Assembly: GCF_900107105.1 (NCBI RefSeq)
Contig: NZ_FNOT01000001.1
Location: 62,001-126,000, forward strand
DNA from: Geodermatophilus africanus
Lineage (GTDB): Bacteria; Actinomycetota; Actinomycetes; Mycobacteriales; Geodermatophilaceae
Length of the DNA stretch: 64,000 nt
Direction: 5' to 3'
Both the position numbers and the translations under genes were made by a program. Every line of letters starts with the position of its first letter. Position 1 is the first letter of the stretch. Shown here one piece after another: positions 51,607-60,227 of this stretch. The notes below the pieces were generated by a model. That model was not told the DNA's origin, ran no database searches, and was given only the letters and a program-made list of their open reading frames with translations.

Positions 51607-54384
51607 ATGCCCAGTCCCCGGTCCGGACCGGTGCTGCGGGGCCGGCGCAGCGAGTGCGAGCGGCTGAGCTCGCTGGTGGCGGCCGCGGAGGCCGGCCGCA
51701 GCCAGGTGCTGGTGCTGCGGGGCGAGGAGGGGATCGGCAAGACCGCGCTGCTCGACTTCCTGGTCGGCCGCGCGACGGGGTGCCGGGTGGGCCGCGCGGC
51801 CGGCGTCGAGTCGGAGACGGAGCTCGCGTTCGCCGGCCTGCACCAGCTGTGCAGCCCCCACCTGGAGCGGCTCGGCGAGCTGCCCGACCCGCAGCAGGAG
51901 GCGCTCGGCACCGCGTTCGGCCTGCGGACGGGCAGCACACCGGACCGCTTCCTCGTGGGCCTGGCGGTGCTGACCCTGCTCTCCGGGGTGGCCGAGGAGC
52001 GCCCACTGGTCTGCGCCGTGGACGACGCCCAGTGGCTGGACCGGGCCTCCGCGCAGGCGCTGGAGTTCGTCGCCCGTCGGCTCGTGGACCAGCGCGTGGC
52101 GATGGTCTTCGCCGTGCGCGACCCGGACGAGGAGCCCCGGCTGTCCGGGCTCCCGGAACTGGTGGTGCGGGGCCTGGGCGCCGGCGACGCGGCGGCGCTG
52201 CTGGAGTCGGCGGTGCCCGGCGCGCTCGACCCGCGGGTGCGCGACCGCATCCTGGCCGAGAGCCACGGCAACCCGCTGGCCCTGCTCGAGCTGCCGCGGG
52301 CGCTGTCGGCGACGGACCTGGCCTTCGGGGGCGACGCCGGCCCGGGCGCCACGCCGCTCGTCCAGCGCCTGGAGCGGGGGGTCCTGCGCCAGGTGGGGTC
52401 GCTCCCGGAGCCGTCGTTCCGGCTGCTGCTGACCGCGGCCGCCGACCCGACCGGTGACCTGCCGCTGCTGTGGCGCGCCGCCGAGCGACTCGGCATCGAG
52501 CCCGGGGCCGCGGCCGCCGCCGAGGCCCCGGGCCTCGTCGAGCTCCGCGACCGGGTCCGGTTCCGGCACCCGCTGGTCCGCTCCGCGGTGTACCGCGCGG
52601 GCACACCGGCCGGACGGCGCGAGGTCCACCGGGTGCTCGCCGACGTCACCGACCCCGGCCTGGACCCCGACCGCCGGGCCTGGCACCGCGCCCGTGCCGC
52701 CGTGGGCCGGGACGAGGACACCGCCGCAGAGCTGCAGCGGTGCGCCGGCCGCGCCTTCTCGCACGGCGGGCTGCCGGCGGCGGCGGCGTTCCTGGCGCGG
52801 GCCGCCGCACTGACGCCCGATCCGGCGCGGCGGACCGGCCGCTGCCTCGACGCCGCCCAGGCCAAGGTGCACGCCGGGTCGTTCGACGACGCCGCCGAGC
52901 TCCTGGCGTCGGCCGGGGAGGGCCCGCTCGGCGACGCCGAGCGGGTCCGGCTCGACCTGCTGCGGGCGGAGGTGACCTTCGCCGCGGACCGGGGCAACGA
53001 GTCGCTGCCGCTGCTGCTGCCCGCGGCCCGCCGGCTGGAACCGCTCGACGCGCAGCTCGCCCGGGACACCTACCTCGACGCGCTCTGCGCCGCGCTGTCG
53101 GCCGGGCGCCTGGCCGCCGGGCCCGGCGTGCGGCAGGTCGCCGAGGCGGTGCGGGAGGCGCCGCCGCCGGCCACCCCGCGCAGGGGGGACGCGCTGCTGT
53201 CCGCGCTCGCCGTGCTGTTCACCGAGGGCCTCGCTGCGGCGGCGCCATCCCTGCACCGAGCGGTGCGCGCGTTCGTCACCGAGGACCTGACGCTGGACGA
53301 GGCGTTGCGTGCCGCCTGGCTCGCGGCGACGTCGGCGGCGGCCCTCTGGGACGACGGCAGCTGGGACGCGCTCACCCGCCGGCACCTGGAGATCGTCCGC
53401 GACGCGGGCGCCCTCAGCGCGCTCCCGCTGGCCCTCCACACCCGTGCCGTGGTCCACCTCTTCACCGGCGAGCTGGCCACGGCGGCGTCCCTGGTCGAGG
53501 AGACCCGGTCGGTCACCGAGGTGACGAGGAGCAGCCTGGCCCCCTACGGCGAGGTCGGCCTGCTCGCCGTGCGGGGGGACGCCGAGCGGGCCGAGCCGCT
53601 GATCCAGCGCTGTCTCGAGGACGTCACCGCCCGCGGCGAGGGAGCCGGCGTCACCGTGGTCCAGTGGGCCCGGGCCGTGCTGTGCAACGGGCTCGGCCGC
53701 TACGGGGAGGCGCTGCACGCGGCTCGGGAGGCGGTCGCGTGCCCGCCGGAGCCCGGCGCGGCCCAGTGGGCTCTCGCCGAACTCGTCGAAGCGGGGGTGC
53801 ACGCCGGGGATCCGGCAGCGGCCGCCGCCGCGCTCGAGCGGCTCTCCGCGACGACCGGGGCCAGCGGCACGGACTGGGCGCTCGGGGTCGAGGCCGGCAG
53901 CCGCGCCCTGCTGCAGCAGGGGCGCGCCGCCGAGGACTCCCACCGGGAGGCCGTCGACCGGCTCGCCCGCACCACCGTCGCGGTCGGGCTGGCCCGGACC
54001 CAGCTGCGCTACGGCGAGTGGCTGCGGCGGGAGGGACGCCGCGTCGACTCCCGTGTGCAGCTGCGGGCCGCCCACCGGTCACTGACCTCGATGGGGGTCG
54101 AGGCGTTCGCCGGGCGCGCGCGGCACGAGCTCCTGGCCACCGGCGAGACGGTGCGCCGGCGCACGGTGGAGACCTCCCGGGAGCTCACCGCGCAGGAGGC
54201 CCACATCGCTCGGCTGGTCGCGCAGGGGCTGACCAACCCCGAGATCGGCGCCGCGCTGTACCTCAGCCCCCGGACGGTCGAGTGGCACCTCCGCAAGGTC
54301 TTCACCAAGCTCGGGGTCAGCACGCGCCGCGAACTGCGTCGCCCGCAGCCGGCTGCGCCCGACCCCGGCACCCGGCCGCGCTGA
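51607..54384 (+). CDS. Large LuxR-family regulator with AAA ATPase (LAL-type)
   Basis: The 925-residue regulator has an N-terminal ATPase with Walker A GEEGIGKT (39-46) and Walker B LVCAVDDAQWLD, a long helical TPR-like centre, and a C-terminal LuxR HTH (ELTAQEAHIARLVAQGLTNPE then LSPRTVEWHLRKVFTKLGVS). This is the LAL/MalT-like signal-transduction ATPase design. AGGAG precedes the ATG. It is divergent from the SARP pair and upstream of the detoxification-type genes, some of which it may control; the ligand is unknown. Confidence 0.9.
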   Translation: MPSPRSGPVLRGRRSECERLSSLVAAAEAGRSQVLVLRGEEGIGKTALLDFLVGRATGCRVGRAAGVESETELAFAGLHQLCSPHLERLGELPDPQQEALGTAFGLRTGSTPDRFLVGLAVLTLLSGVAEERPLVCAVDDAQWLDRASAQALEFVARRLVDQRVAMVFAVRDPDEEPRLSGLPELVVRGLGAGDAAALLESAVPGALDPRVRDRILAESHGNPLALLELPRALSATDLAFGGDAGPGATPLVQRLERGVLRQVGSLPEPSFRLLLTAAADPTGDLPLLWRAAERLGIEPGAAAAAEAPGLVELRDRVRFRHPLVRSAVYRAGTPAGRREVHRVLADVTDPGLDPDRRAWHRARAAVGRDEDTAAELQRCAGRAFSHGGLPAAAAFLARAAALTPDPARRTGRCLDAAQAKVHAGSFDDAAELLASAGEGPLGDAERVRLDLLRAEVTFAADRGNESLPLLLPAARRLEPLDAQLARDTYLDALCAALSAGRLAAGPGVRQVAEAVREAPPPATPRRGDALLSALAVLFTEGLAAAAPSLHRAVRAFVTEDLTLDEALRAAWLAATSAAALWDDGSWDALTRRHLEIVRDAGALSALPLALHTRAVVHLFTGELATAASLVEETRSVTEVTRSSLAPYGEVGLLAVRGDAERAEPLIQRCLEDVTARGEGAGVTVVQWARAVLCNGLGRYGEALHAAREAVACPPEPGAAQWALAELVEAGVHAGDPAAAAAALERLSATTGASGTDWALGVEAGSRALLQQGRAAEDSHREAVDRLARTTVAVGLARTQLRYGEWLRREGRRVDSRVQLRAAHRSLTSMGVEAFAGRARHELLATGETVRRRTVETSRELTAQEAHIARLVAQGLTNPEIGAALYLSPRTVEWHLRKVFTKLGVSTRRELRRPQPAAPDPGTRPR

Positions 54385-54409
54385 CCGGGGCGCCGCGCCT
54401 GCCGCCGGC

Positions 54410-54868
54410 TCAGCCCGGCCCGTCCGCCCGCGGCGGCACGGCGGGCGGCGGGTCCGGCTCGCGGGGGTCGAACCGCTCGACCCACCGGGCGCGCCAGGCC
54501 GGCGGCTCCCAGGGCTCGCCGAAGTAGATCCGCTCGCGGACGACCCGGTCCCCGCGGAACTCCATGATCCCGACAGCCAGCACGGGCCGGTCGTCGTAGT
54601 GGATCGTGTACTCGTTCACCCACAGGTCGTGGCAGCCGGTGGTCCGGTGGAGCTCGAACCGCTGGCGGGCCGGGTACGTGGACCGGAACCCGGTGATCGC
54701 CGCCCTGCCGCGGAGCCGCTCACCGCCCTGCGGCCACTCGACGACGGCGTCCTCGGCGTAGATCTCCGAGGCGCGGGCGATCCGGTCGCCCGGTGCGCCG
54801 CCGGCGGCCCCGACGTCCGAGGCGGCGAAGTGCGCCTCGATCGCCGCGCGTGCCCTCGCGTCGTCCAC
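54410..54868 (-). CDS. SnoaL-like/NTF2-fold protein
   Basis: The 152-residue protein has the NTF2-like pattern: a helix RAAIEAHFAASDVG, IYAEDAVVEWPQGGERLRGRAAI, then ELHRTTGCHDLWVNEYTIHYDDRPVLAVGIMEFRGDRVVRERIYF and a Pro-rich tail. Family members are small cyclases, isomerases or ligand-binding proteins. GAGGAGG precedes the GTG start. It converges on the LuxR gene (25-base gap) and is divergent from the VOC gene. Confidence 0.78.
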   Translation of the reverse strand: MDDARARAAIEAHFAASDVGAAGGAPGDRIARASEIYAEDAVVEWPQGGERLRGRAAITGFRSTYPARQRFELHRTTGCHDLWVNEYTIHYDDRPVLAVGIMEFRGDRVVRERIYFGEPWEPPAWRARWVERFDPREPDPPPAVPPRADGPG

Positions 54869-55067
54869 CGTGCCTCCTCGCCGGTCGTGTCCTGGTCCTC
54901 GGGCCGGTCGCGCCTCGGCCGGTGCCGACCGGCCACCGCGATCCTCGACCGTCACGCCGCCACGGACGGTGTCGGAAGGCATGTCACCGCCTCTCGTCGG
55001 GCGCCGGGGGGGCGCCGACCCCGGGTCGACTGTCGGGGCACCGGGTCCCCGTCGCCCCCGTGGGATC

Positions 55068-55085
55068 CCCTGGTCCCTCCCTGGT
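55068..55085 (-). promoter_or_regulatory. ACCAGGG direct repeat, 11-bp period
   Basis: On the minus strand ACCAGGG occurs at 55085-55079 and 55074-55068 with four bases between. It may act on the SnoaL-like gene to the left. An 18-bp sequence starting CCCTGGTGCGATGCGG is repeated at 55079-55096 and 55141-55158. Confidence 0.5.
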
Positions 55086-55128
55086 GCGATGCGGCGGAGC
55101 ACACCACCGGCCGGGGACCGGGCAGCGG

Positions 55129-55158
55129 ACCAGGGAGTCCCCCTGGTGCGATGCGGCG
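55129..55158 (+). promoter_or_regulatory. ACCAGGG inverted pair before the VOC gene
   Basis: ACCAGGG (55129-55135) faces its complement CCCTGGT (55141-55147), about 80 bases upstream of the VOC start. Confidence 0.5.
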
Positions 55159-55228
55159 CTCGACGGCGCGAGCGTGTCCGGGCCGGCGACGACCCGGGTG
55201 CCGGCCCCGCGACGACGAGGAGCACGCC

Positions 55229-55672
55229 GTGGACATGAAGCTCGAGGCCGTCGTCATCGGCGTCTCCGACGTCGACCGGGCCAAGCACTTCTACAAGGGG
55301 CTCGGCTGGCGGGAGGACGCCGACTTCATGATCGACGAGGGCTTCCGCGCCGTCCAGCTCACGCCGCCCGGCTCGCCCTGCTCCATCCAGTTCGGCCTCG
55401 GACTCCCCCCGGCGAGGCCCGGTTCGGTCGCCCTGTTCCTGGCCGTACCCGACATCGAGGCGGCCCGCGCCGAACTGATCGCGCACGGGGCGGACGTCAG
55501 CGAGGTCTTCCACGACGCGGGTGGCGGCCTGGCGGTGCGCGCGGATCCCGCGACGCACGCGCCCGGGCCCGACCCGGAGCGCCGCAGCTACGCGTCCTAC
55601 GCCACCTTCGCCGACCCCGACGGCAACCGGTACGTGGTGCAGGAGCTCACCACGCGCCTGCCCGGCCGGTGA
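55229..55672 (+). CDS. VOC/glyoxalase-family protein
   Basis: The 147-residue protein shows a two-repeat VOC fold: VVIGVSDVDRAKHFYKGLGWREDADF in the first half and LFLAVPDIEAARAELIAHGADVSEVF with YATFADPDGNRYVVQEL in the second. Terminal Glu and internal metal-ligand positions are compatible with a metal site. Members include glyoxalases, dioxygenases and resistance proteins. GAGGAG lies six bases before the GTG at 55229. A 62-residue companion gene follows. Confidence 0.83.
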   Translation: MDMKLEAVVIGVSDVDRAKHFYKGLGWREDADFMIDEGFRAVQLTPPGSPCSIQFGLGLPPARPGSVALFLAVPDIEAARAELIAHGADVSEVFHDAGGGLAVRADPATHAPGPDPERRSYASYATFADPDGNRYVVQELTTRLPGR

Positions 55673-55716
55673 CCCACCCGACCCGCTGACACCGATCGAC
55701 GAGAGGAGACGACGAG

Positions 55717-55905
55717 ATGGACGACCCGACGCTGGCCCGCCTGCTCCGGGAGGCCGAGGAACACCACGGGCGGTACGAGCCGGTGGGGCCCCCGCACCAC
55801 TGGTCGGACTGGTACGCCGGCTACGTCGTGGCGCGGCAGCAGGGCCGCACCCCCGACGAGGCCGTCGCCGACGCCACCCTCGTGATCGAGGGCGCCCCGC
55901 ACTGA
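55717..55905 (+). CDS. Small companion protein (62 aa)
   Basis: After GAGAGGAG, the ATG encodes a short protein with the pattern HHWSDWYAGYVVARQQGRTPDEAVADA. Proteins of this kind are commonly found next to or fused with VOC-family proteins in actinobacteria. Function unknown. It is 44 bases after the VOC gene and ends at a hairpin, so the two form a small operon. Confidence 0.68.
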   Translation: MDDPTLARLLREAEEHHGRYEPVGPPHHWSDWYAGYVVARQQGRTPDEAVADATLVIEGAPH

Positions 55906-55929
55906 CCGACGGGCGGCCCGTCCCGTCGG
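55906..55929 (+). terminator. Hairpin after the VOC operon
   Basis: CCGACGGG and CCCGTCGG (55906-55913 and 55922-55929) directly follow the stop codon. Confidence 0.5.
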
Positions 55930-56295
55930 CGCGCGGGGTGCGCACCCCCCGGCGCGCCGCAGTCGGTCGGACAGGACCCTGCTCCGGCGCCGCCGCGTCC
56001 GCGCCGGGTGCGCGCTGCCGCAGGGTCCTGGTGACCGGCGCCCTCGAGGGGCTCCTCGTGGACGGTGGTCCCGACGGCGGCACGGAGCCGGCCGGGCCGC
56101 GAGGACGGGGGCGGCGACACCAGGGACTCCCACGGGCGCGACGGGACGGCCCGGACCACGACCGTCGGGACACCCCGCTCCTCCTGGCCGGTACCGACGC
56201 GGAGCGCAGCGGCCCGGGCCCGGCGGGATCCGGAGGATCCTCTCGGCGAGACGCACCACCGCCGGGCGCAACGGCGACACACCCGAGGAGCGGTC
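55930..56295. other. Intergenic region before the flavin disulfide reductase gene
   Basis: It contains a GC-rich palindrome directly after the terminator and a single ACCAGGG box at 56119-56125 about 175 bases before the next start. No gene was seen. Confidence 0.45.
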
Positions 56296-57627
56296 ATGGA
56301 CTACGACGTCATCGTGGTGGGCGGCGGAGCCCCGGGAGAGCACTGCGCCGCGCGGCTCGCCGAAGGCGGCCGCAAGGTCGCCATCGTCGAGCGGGAACGG
56401 GTCGGCGGGGAGTGCTCGTACTGGGCGTGCATCCCGTCGAAGACCCTGCTGCGGCCCGGTGAGGCACTCGCCGGGGCGCGGCGCGCGCCGGGCGCCGCCG
56501 AGGCGGTGACCGGCCGGGTCGACCCGGCCGCCGCGTTCGCCTGGCGGGACTTCATGGTGTCCTCCTACGACGACTCGGGTGCCGCGAAGTGGGCCGAGGG
56601 CGAGGGCATCGACGTCATCCGCGGCCACGGCCGACTCGCCGGCCACGGCCGCGTGCGGGTCGACGACGTCGTCCACACCGCCGACCACGTCGTCCTGGCC
56701 ACCGGCTCGGACCCGTTCATCCCGCCGGTTCCCGGCCTGCGCGACCTGCCCGGCTTCTGGACCAGCCGCGAGGCGACGAGCATGACCGAGGTCCCCCGGC
56801 ACCTGCTGGTCCTCGGCGGCGGCCCGGTCGGCGTGGAGATGGCCCAGGCCGTCACCCGCCTGGGCGGCACTGCGTCGATCGTCGAGGGCATGGACCACCT
56901 GCTGCCCCGCGAGCCGCGGGCCCTGGGGACCGCGCTGGGCACGGCGCTCGCAGCCGAGGGCGTGGGGCTGTACTACGGCCAGATGGTGTCCGCGGCGCGG
57001 CACGAGGACGGCGAGTTCGTGCTCGAGTTCCCCGGCCGGGAACCGCTGCGGGGCGACCGGCTGCTCGTGGCCACCGGCCGGCGTCCCCGGGTGCACGACG
57101 TCGGCCTCGAGACCGTCGGCATCGAGGAGCTGCGCCTCGACGCCCGGATGAACGCCCGCGAGGGGTTGTGGGCCGTCGGCGACGTGATGACGCCCTGGCC
57201 GCTGACCCACGTCGGCAAGTACCAGGCCCGCGTGGTGGCGTCGAACATCCTGGGCCGGCCGCGCGCCGTGGACTACTCCGCCGTCCCGCGGGTGACCTAC
57301 ACCGATCCCGAGGCCGCCGCCGTCGGGGCCGCCGACGGCCCGGTCACGGTCACCGTCCCGCTGTCGCAGGTGGCGCGGACGGCGACCTACACCCGCTCCT
57401 ACGACACCGAGCCCGGCTTCCTCACGCTCTTCTCCGACGGGACGCGGCTGACCGGGGCCTACGCCCTCGGCCCCGGGGCCGGCGAGTGGCTGCAGCAGGC
57501 CACCCTCGCCATCCGGGCCCACGTGCCGCTGGAGGTGCTCGAGGACGTCATCCAGCCCTTCCCGACCTTCTCGGAGGCGTTCCTGCACGCCCTGCTCGAG
57601 CTCCGCACCACGGCTGCCGTCGCGTGA
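56296..57627 (+). CDS. Flavin disulfide reductase-like protein (dihydrolipoamide dehydrogenase/mercuric reductase type)
   Basis: The 443-residue protein has the FAD motif VIVVGGGAPGEHCAARLAEGG, a redox disulfide C40SYWAC45 ahead of IPSKTLL, an NAD(P) motif LVLGGGPVGVEMAQAV and the FAD-contacting WAVGDVM. The C-terminal dimerisation segment reads PFPTFSEAF where the family has HPTxSE, so the catalytic His is replaced. It may transfer electrons to an unusual acceptor or be catalytically altered. GAGGAG precedes the ATG. The single ACCAGGG box upstream links it to the neighbouring genes. Confidence 0.85.
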   Translation: MDYDVIVVGGGAPGEHCAARLAEGGRKVAIVERERVGGECSYWACIPSKTLLRPGEALAGARRAPGAAEAVTGRVDPAAAFAWRDFMVSSYDDSGAAKWAEGEGIDVIRGHGRLAGHGRVRVDDVVHTADHVVLATGSDPFIPPVPGLRDLPGFWTSREATSMTEVPRHLLVLGGGPVGVEMAQAVTRLGGTASIVEGMDHLLPREPRALGTALGTALAAEGVGLYYGQMVSAARHEDGEFVLEFPGREPLRGDRLLVATGRRPRVHDVGLETVGIEELRLDARMNAREGLWAVGDVMTPWPLTHVGKYQARVVASNILGRPRAVDYSAVPRVTYTDPEAAAVGAADGPVTVTVPLSQVARTATYTRSYDTEPGFLTLFSDGTRLTGAYALGPGAGEWLQQATLAIRAHVPLEVLEDVIQPFPTFSEAFLHALLELRTTAAVA

Positions 57628-57800
57628 CGTGGTCGCGCCCCTGACCGTCGGAGGCGCACCGGGTCGGTCGCGGTGCCGGCCAGGCTCGGAGGGACCACCA
57701 CGACCGGACCCCGATCGCGGACCACGCCTGCCCCTCCGACCGGCGGTTCGCCGCGCCGGTCGACCGCGCCGGCCCGGGTCGATGCGGGGGTGACGGTCAC

Positions 57801-57830
57801 ACCAGTGGGGACCAGGGAACGGACCAGGGA
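57801..57830 (+). promoter_or_regulatory. ACCAGGG repeats before the epoxide hydrolase gene
   Basis: ACCAGGG at 57811-57817 and 57823-57829, preceded by the related ACCAGTG at 57801, about 70 bases upstream of the start. Confidence 0.5.
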
Positions 57831-57900
57831 CTGCGACGGGCGCGCGGTGCCCGCGACACCCACCAGGCTCTCCACCGTTCCCCGACCACGGAGGCCGACC

Positions 57901-59121
57901 ATGTCCGTCACGACCGAGAAGTTGCCGGGCGCCACGGCGATCCGCCCCTTCCACGCGGACGTCCCCGAGGAGGCGCTCACCGACCTGCGCCGGCGCATCG
58001 CCGCGACGCGGTGGCCCGAGGCGGAGACCGTCCCGGATCACTCGCAGGGCGTGCCGCTCGCCGTGATGCAGGAGCTGGCGCGCCACTGGGCCACGGACTA
58101 CGACTGGCGCGCCTGCGAGGCGAGGCTGAACGCGCTGCCGCAGTTCACCACCGAGATCGACGGCCTGGAGATCCACTTCGTCCACGTCCGGTCCCGGCAC
58201 GAGGACGCACTGCCGATCGTCGTCAACCACGGGTGGCCCGGCTCGGTCATCGAGCAGCTCAAGATCGTCGACCGGCTCACCGACCCGACGGCGCACGGCG
58301 GGAGCGCCGCGGACGCGTTCCACGTGGTGGTCCCGTCGATGCCCGGTTACGGGTTCTCGGGCAAGCCGACGGGCACCGGCTGGGGGCCGGAGCGCATGGC
58401 CCGGGCCTGGGCGGACCTGATGGGGCGGCTGGGCTACACCCGCTACGTCGCCCAGGGCGGCGACTGGGGTGCCTTCGTCGTCGACCAGATGGGCCTGCAG
58501 GCGCCCGAGGGGCTGCTTGCCGTGCACACCAACATGCCGGCCACCGTGCCCGCCGACGTCAACGACGCCGCACTGGCGGGTTCGCCCCCGCCCGCCGGTC
58601 TCTCCGCGGAGGAGCAGCGCGCCTACGAACAGCTGATCCGGACGTTCGGGCAGGTCGAGTACGCCCGGTACATGGCCGCCCGGCCGCAGACCCTGTACGG
58701 CATCGCCGACTCACCGGTCGGCCTCGCCGCCTGGCTGCTCGACCACAACGACGCCGACGGCCAGCCGGCCGTGGCGGTCGTCGCAGCCCTGGACCGGCAC
58801 ACCAGCACGACCGGTGAGCTGACGCGGGACGAGGTGCTCGACAACATCACGCTCTACTGGCTGACGAACACCGGCGTCTCCGCGTCCCGCCTCTACTGGG
58901 AGTACCGGGGCGGCTTCTTCGACGCCAAGGGCGTCACCATCCCCGTGGCCGTGACCGTCTTCCCGGGTGAGCAGTACGAGGCCCCGCGCAGCTGGACCGA
59001 ACGGGCCTATCCGAACCTGATTCACTACAACCGGGTCGACCGGGGCGGCCACTTCGCCGCTTGGGAGCAGCCGCAGCTGTTCGCCCAGGAACTGCGTGCC
59101 GCCTTCCGGTCCCTGCGCTGA
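57901..59121 (+). CDS. Epoxide hydrolase (EHN-type alpha/beta hydrolase)
   Basis: The 406-residue protein has the N-terminal lid/meander domain of epoxide hydrolases (IRPFHADVPEEALTDLRRRI, YDWRACEARLNALPQF) and an alpha/beta hydrolase core. The oxyanion motif is HGWPGS, the nucleophile Asp188 is in QGGDWGAF and the catalytic His384 is in GGHFAAWEQP. It should hydrate epoxides to diols via an alkyl-enzyme ester. GGAGG precedes the ATG. The thioredoxin-like gene follows after 11 bases, so they are co-transcribed. Confidence 0.9.
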   Translation: MSVTTEKLPGATAIRPFHADVPEEALTDLRRRIAATRWPEAETVPDHSQGVPLAVMQELARHWATDYDWRACEARLNALPQFTTEIDGLEIHFVHVRSRHEDALPIVVNHGWPGSVIEQLKIVDRLTDPTAHGGSAADAFHVVVPSMPGYGFSGKPTGTGWGPERMARAWADLMGRLGYTRYVAQGGDWGAFVVDQMGLQAPEGLLAVHTNMPATVPADVNDAALAGSPPPAGLSAEEQRAYEQLIRTFGQVEYARYMAARPQTLYGIADSPVGLAAWLLDHNDADGQPAVAVVAALDRHTSTTGELTRDEVLDNITLYWLTNTGVSASRLYWEYRGGFFDAKGVTIPVAVTVFPGEQYEAPRSWTERAYPNLIHYNRVDRGGHFAAWEQPQLFAQELRAAFRSLR

Positions 59122-59132
59122 GGGAGCGTCCC

Positions 59133-60212
59133 ATGGCTTCTCACGACCACCTGATCGACGCCGCCCGCCGTCTCGGGCAACGGTTCCGCCACGACGCCGT
59201 CCGGGCCGAGGACCGCGGGCCGGCCGACGGCGAGGACGCCCTCTGGCCGGCCGAGGACGAGTTCTCCCTCGCCGGAGCGACGGACTGGCTGAACTCCCCG
59301 CCGCTCACCGGCGCGGACCTGCGCGGTCGCGTGGTGCTGGTCGACTTCCGGACCTACACGTGCATCAACTGGCTCCGGTCACTGCCCCACGTCCGGGCCT
59401 GGGAGGAGGCCTACCACGACTCCGGGCTGGTCGTGGTGGGCGTGCACTCACCGGAGTTCTCGTTCGAGCACGACGTGGACAACGTCCGCCGTGCCATGGG
59501 GGACCGGTCCATCGGCCACCCCGTCGCGATCGACGACCAGTTCGCGGTCTGGCGGTCCTTCCACAACCACTTCTGGCCGGCCCGCTACCTGGTCGACGCC
59601 GCGGGACGCCTGCGCCACCACAGCTTCGGCGAGGGCGGGTACGAGGAGGACGAGGCGGTCCTCCGGCAGCTCCTCGGCGAGGCCGGGGCCGGCGATCTCG
59701 GGCCCGAGCCCGTGCCGGTCGACGCCCGCGGCATCGAGGCCCCTGCGGACTGGGACACGCTCCGCTCCGCGGAGACCTACCTCGGCTACGACCGGACCGC
59801 CGGGTTCGCCTCCTCCCCCGACGTCGTGCCGGACCGGCCGCACACCTACACGGCGCCGGAGCGGCTGCGCCTCGGGCACTGGTCCCTCGCGGGCAGCTGG
59901 ACGGTCGGTGCCGAGTCGTCGTCCTCCACCGAGCCCGGCGGGCGCCTCACGTGCCGCTTCCACGCCCGGGACCTCCACCTGGTCGTGGCGCCGCCGGCCG
60001 GGGCCACGGTGCGCTTCCGGGTGCGGCTCGACGGCCGGGACCCGGGCCCCGACCACGGCCTCGACGTCGACGGCACCGGCTCCGGCTCCGGCACGGTCAC
60101 CGAACCCCGCCTGTACCAGCTCCTCCGTCGGCGCGGCGCGGTCACGAGCGGGACCGTCGAGGTGGAGTTCCTCGACCCCGGCGTGGCGGTCTACGCCCTG
60201 ACCTTCGGATAG
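59133..60212 (+). CDS. Thioredoxin-fold (DipZ/TlpA-like) protein with CINW active site
   Basis: After about 70 residues the thioredoxin fold reads VVLVDFRTYTCINWLRSLPHVRAWEE. The usual T-Y-T-C-I-N-C motif of DipZ-like proteins has Trp in place of the second cysteine, so only one active-site Cys remains. The second half (about 200-359) is a beta-rich domain like that following DipZ thioredoxin domains (FHARDLHLVVAPPAGATVRFRVRLDG). No signal peptide or TM is seen, so it appears cytoplasmic. AGGGAG precedes the ATG. Confidence 0.78.
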   Translation: MASHDHLIDAARRLGQRFRHDAVRAEDRGPADGEDALWPAEDEFSLAGATDWLNSPPLTGADLRGRVVLVDFRTYTCINWLRSLPHVRAWEEAYHDSGLVVVGVHSPEFSFEHDVDNVRRAMGDRSIGHPVAIDDQFAVWRSFHNHFWPARYLVDAAGRLRHHSFGEGGYEEDEAVLRQLLGEAGAGDLGPEPVPVDARGIEAPADWDTLRSAETYLGYDRTAGFASSPDVVPDRPHTYTAPERLRLGHWSLAGSWTVGAESSSSTEPGGRLTCRFHARDLHLVVAPPAGATVRFRVRLDGRDPGPDHGLDVDGTGSGSGTVTEPRLYQLLRRRGAVTSGTVEVEFLDPGVAVYALTFG

Positions 60213-60227
60213 CCCGCCCGGGAGGAC

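Noticed and set aside
55930..55960. GC-rich palindrome as a mobile-element end
   Set aside because: No transposase, target duplication or second copy was seen; it more likely extends the preceding terminator.
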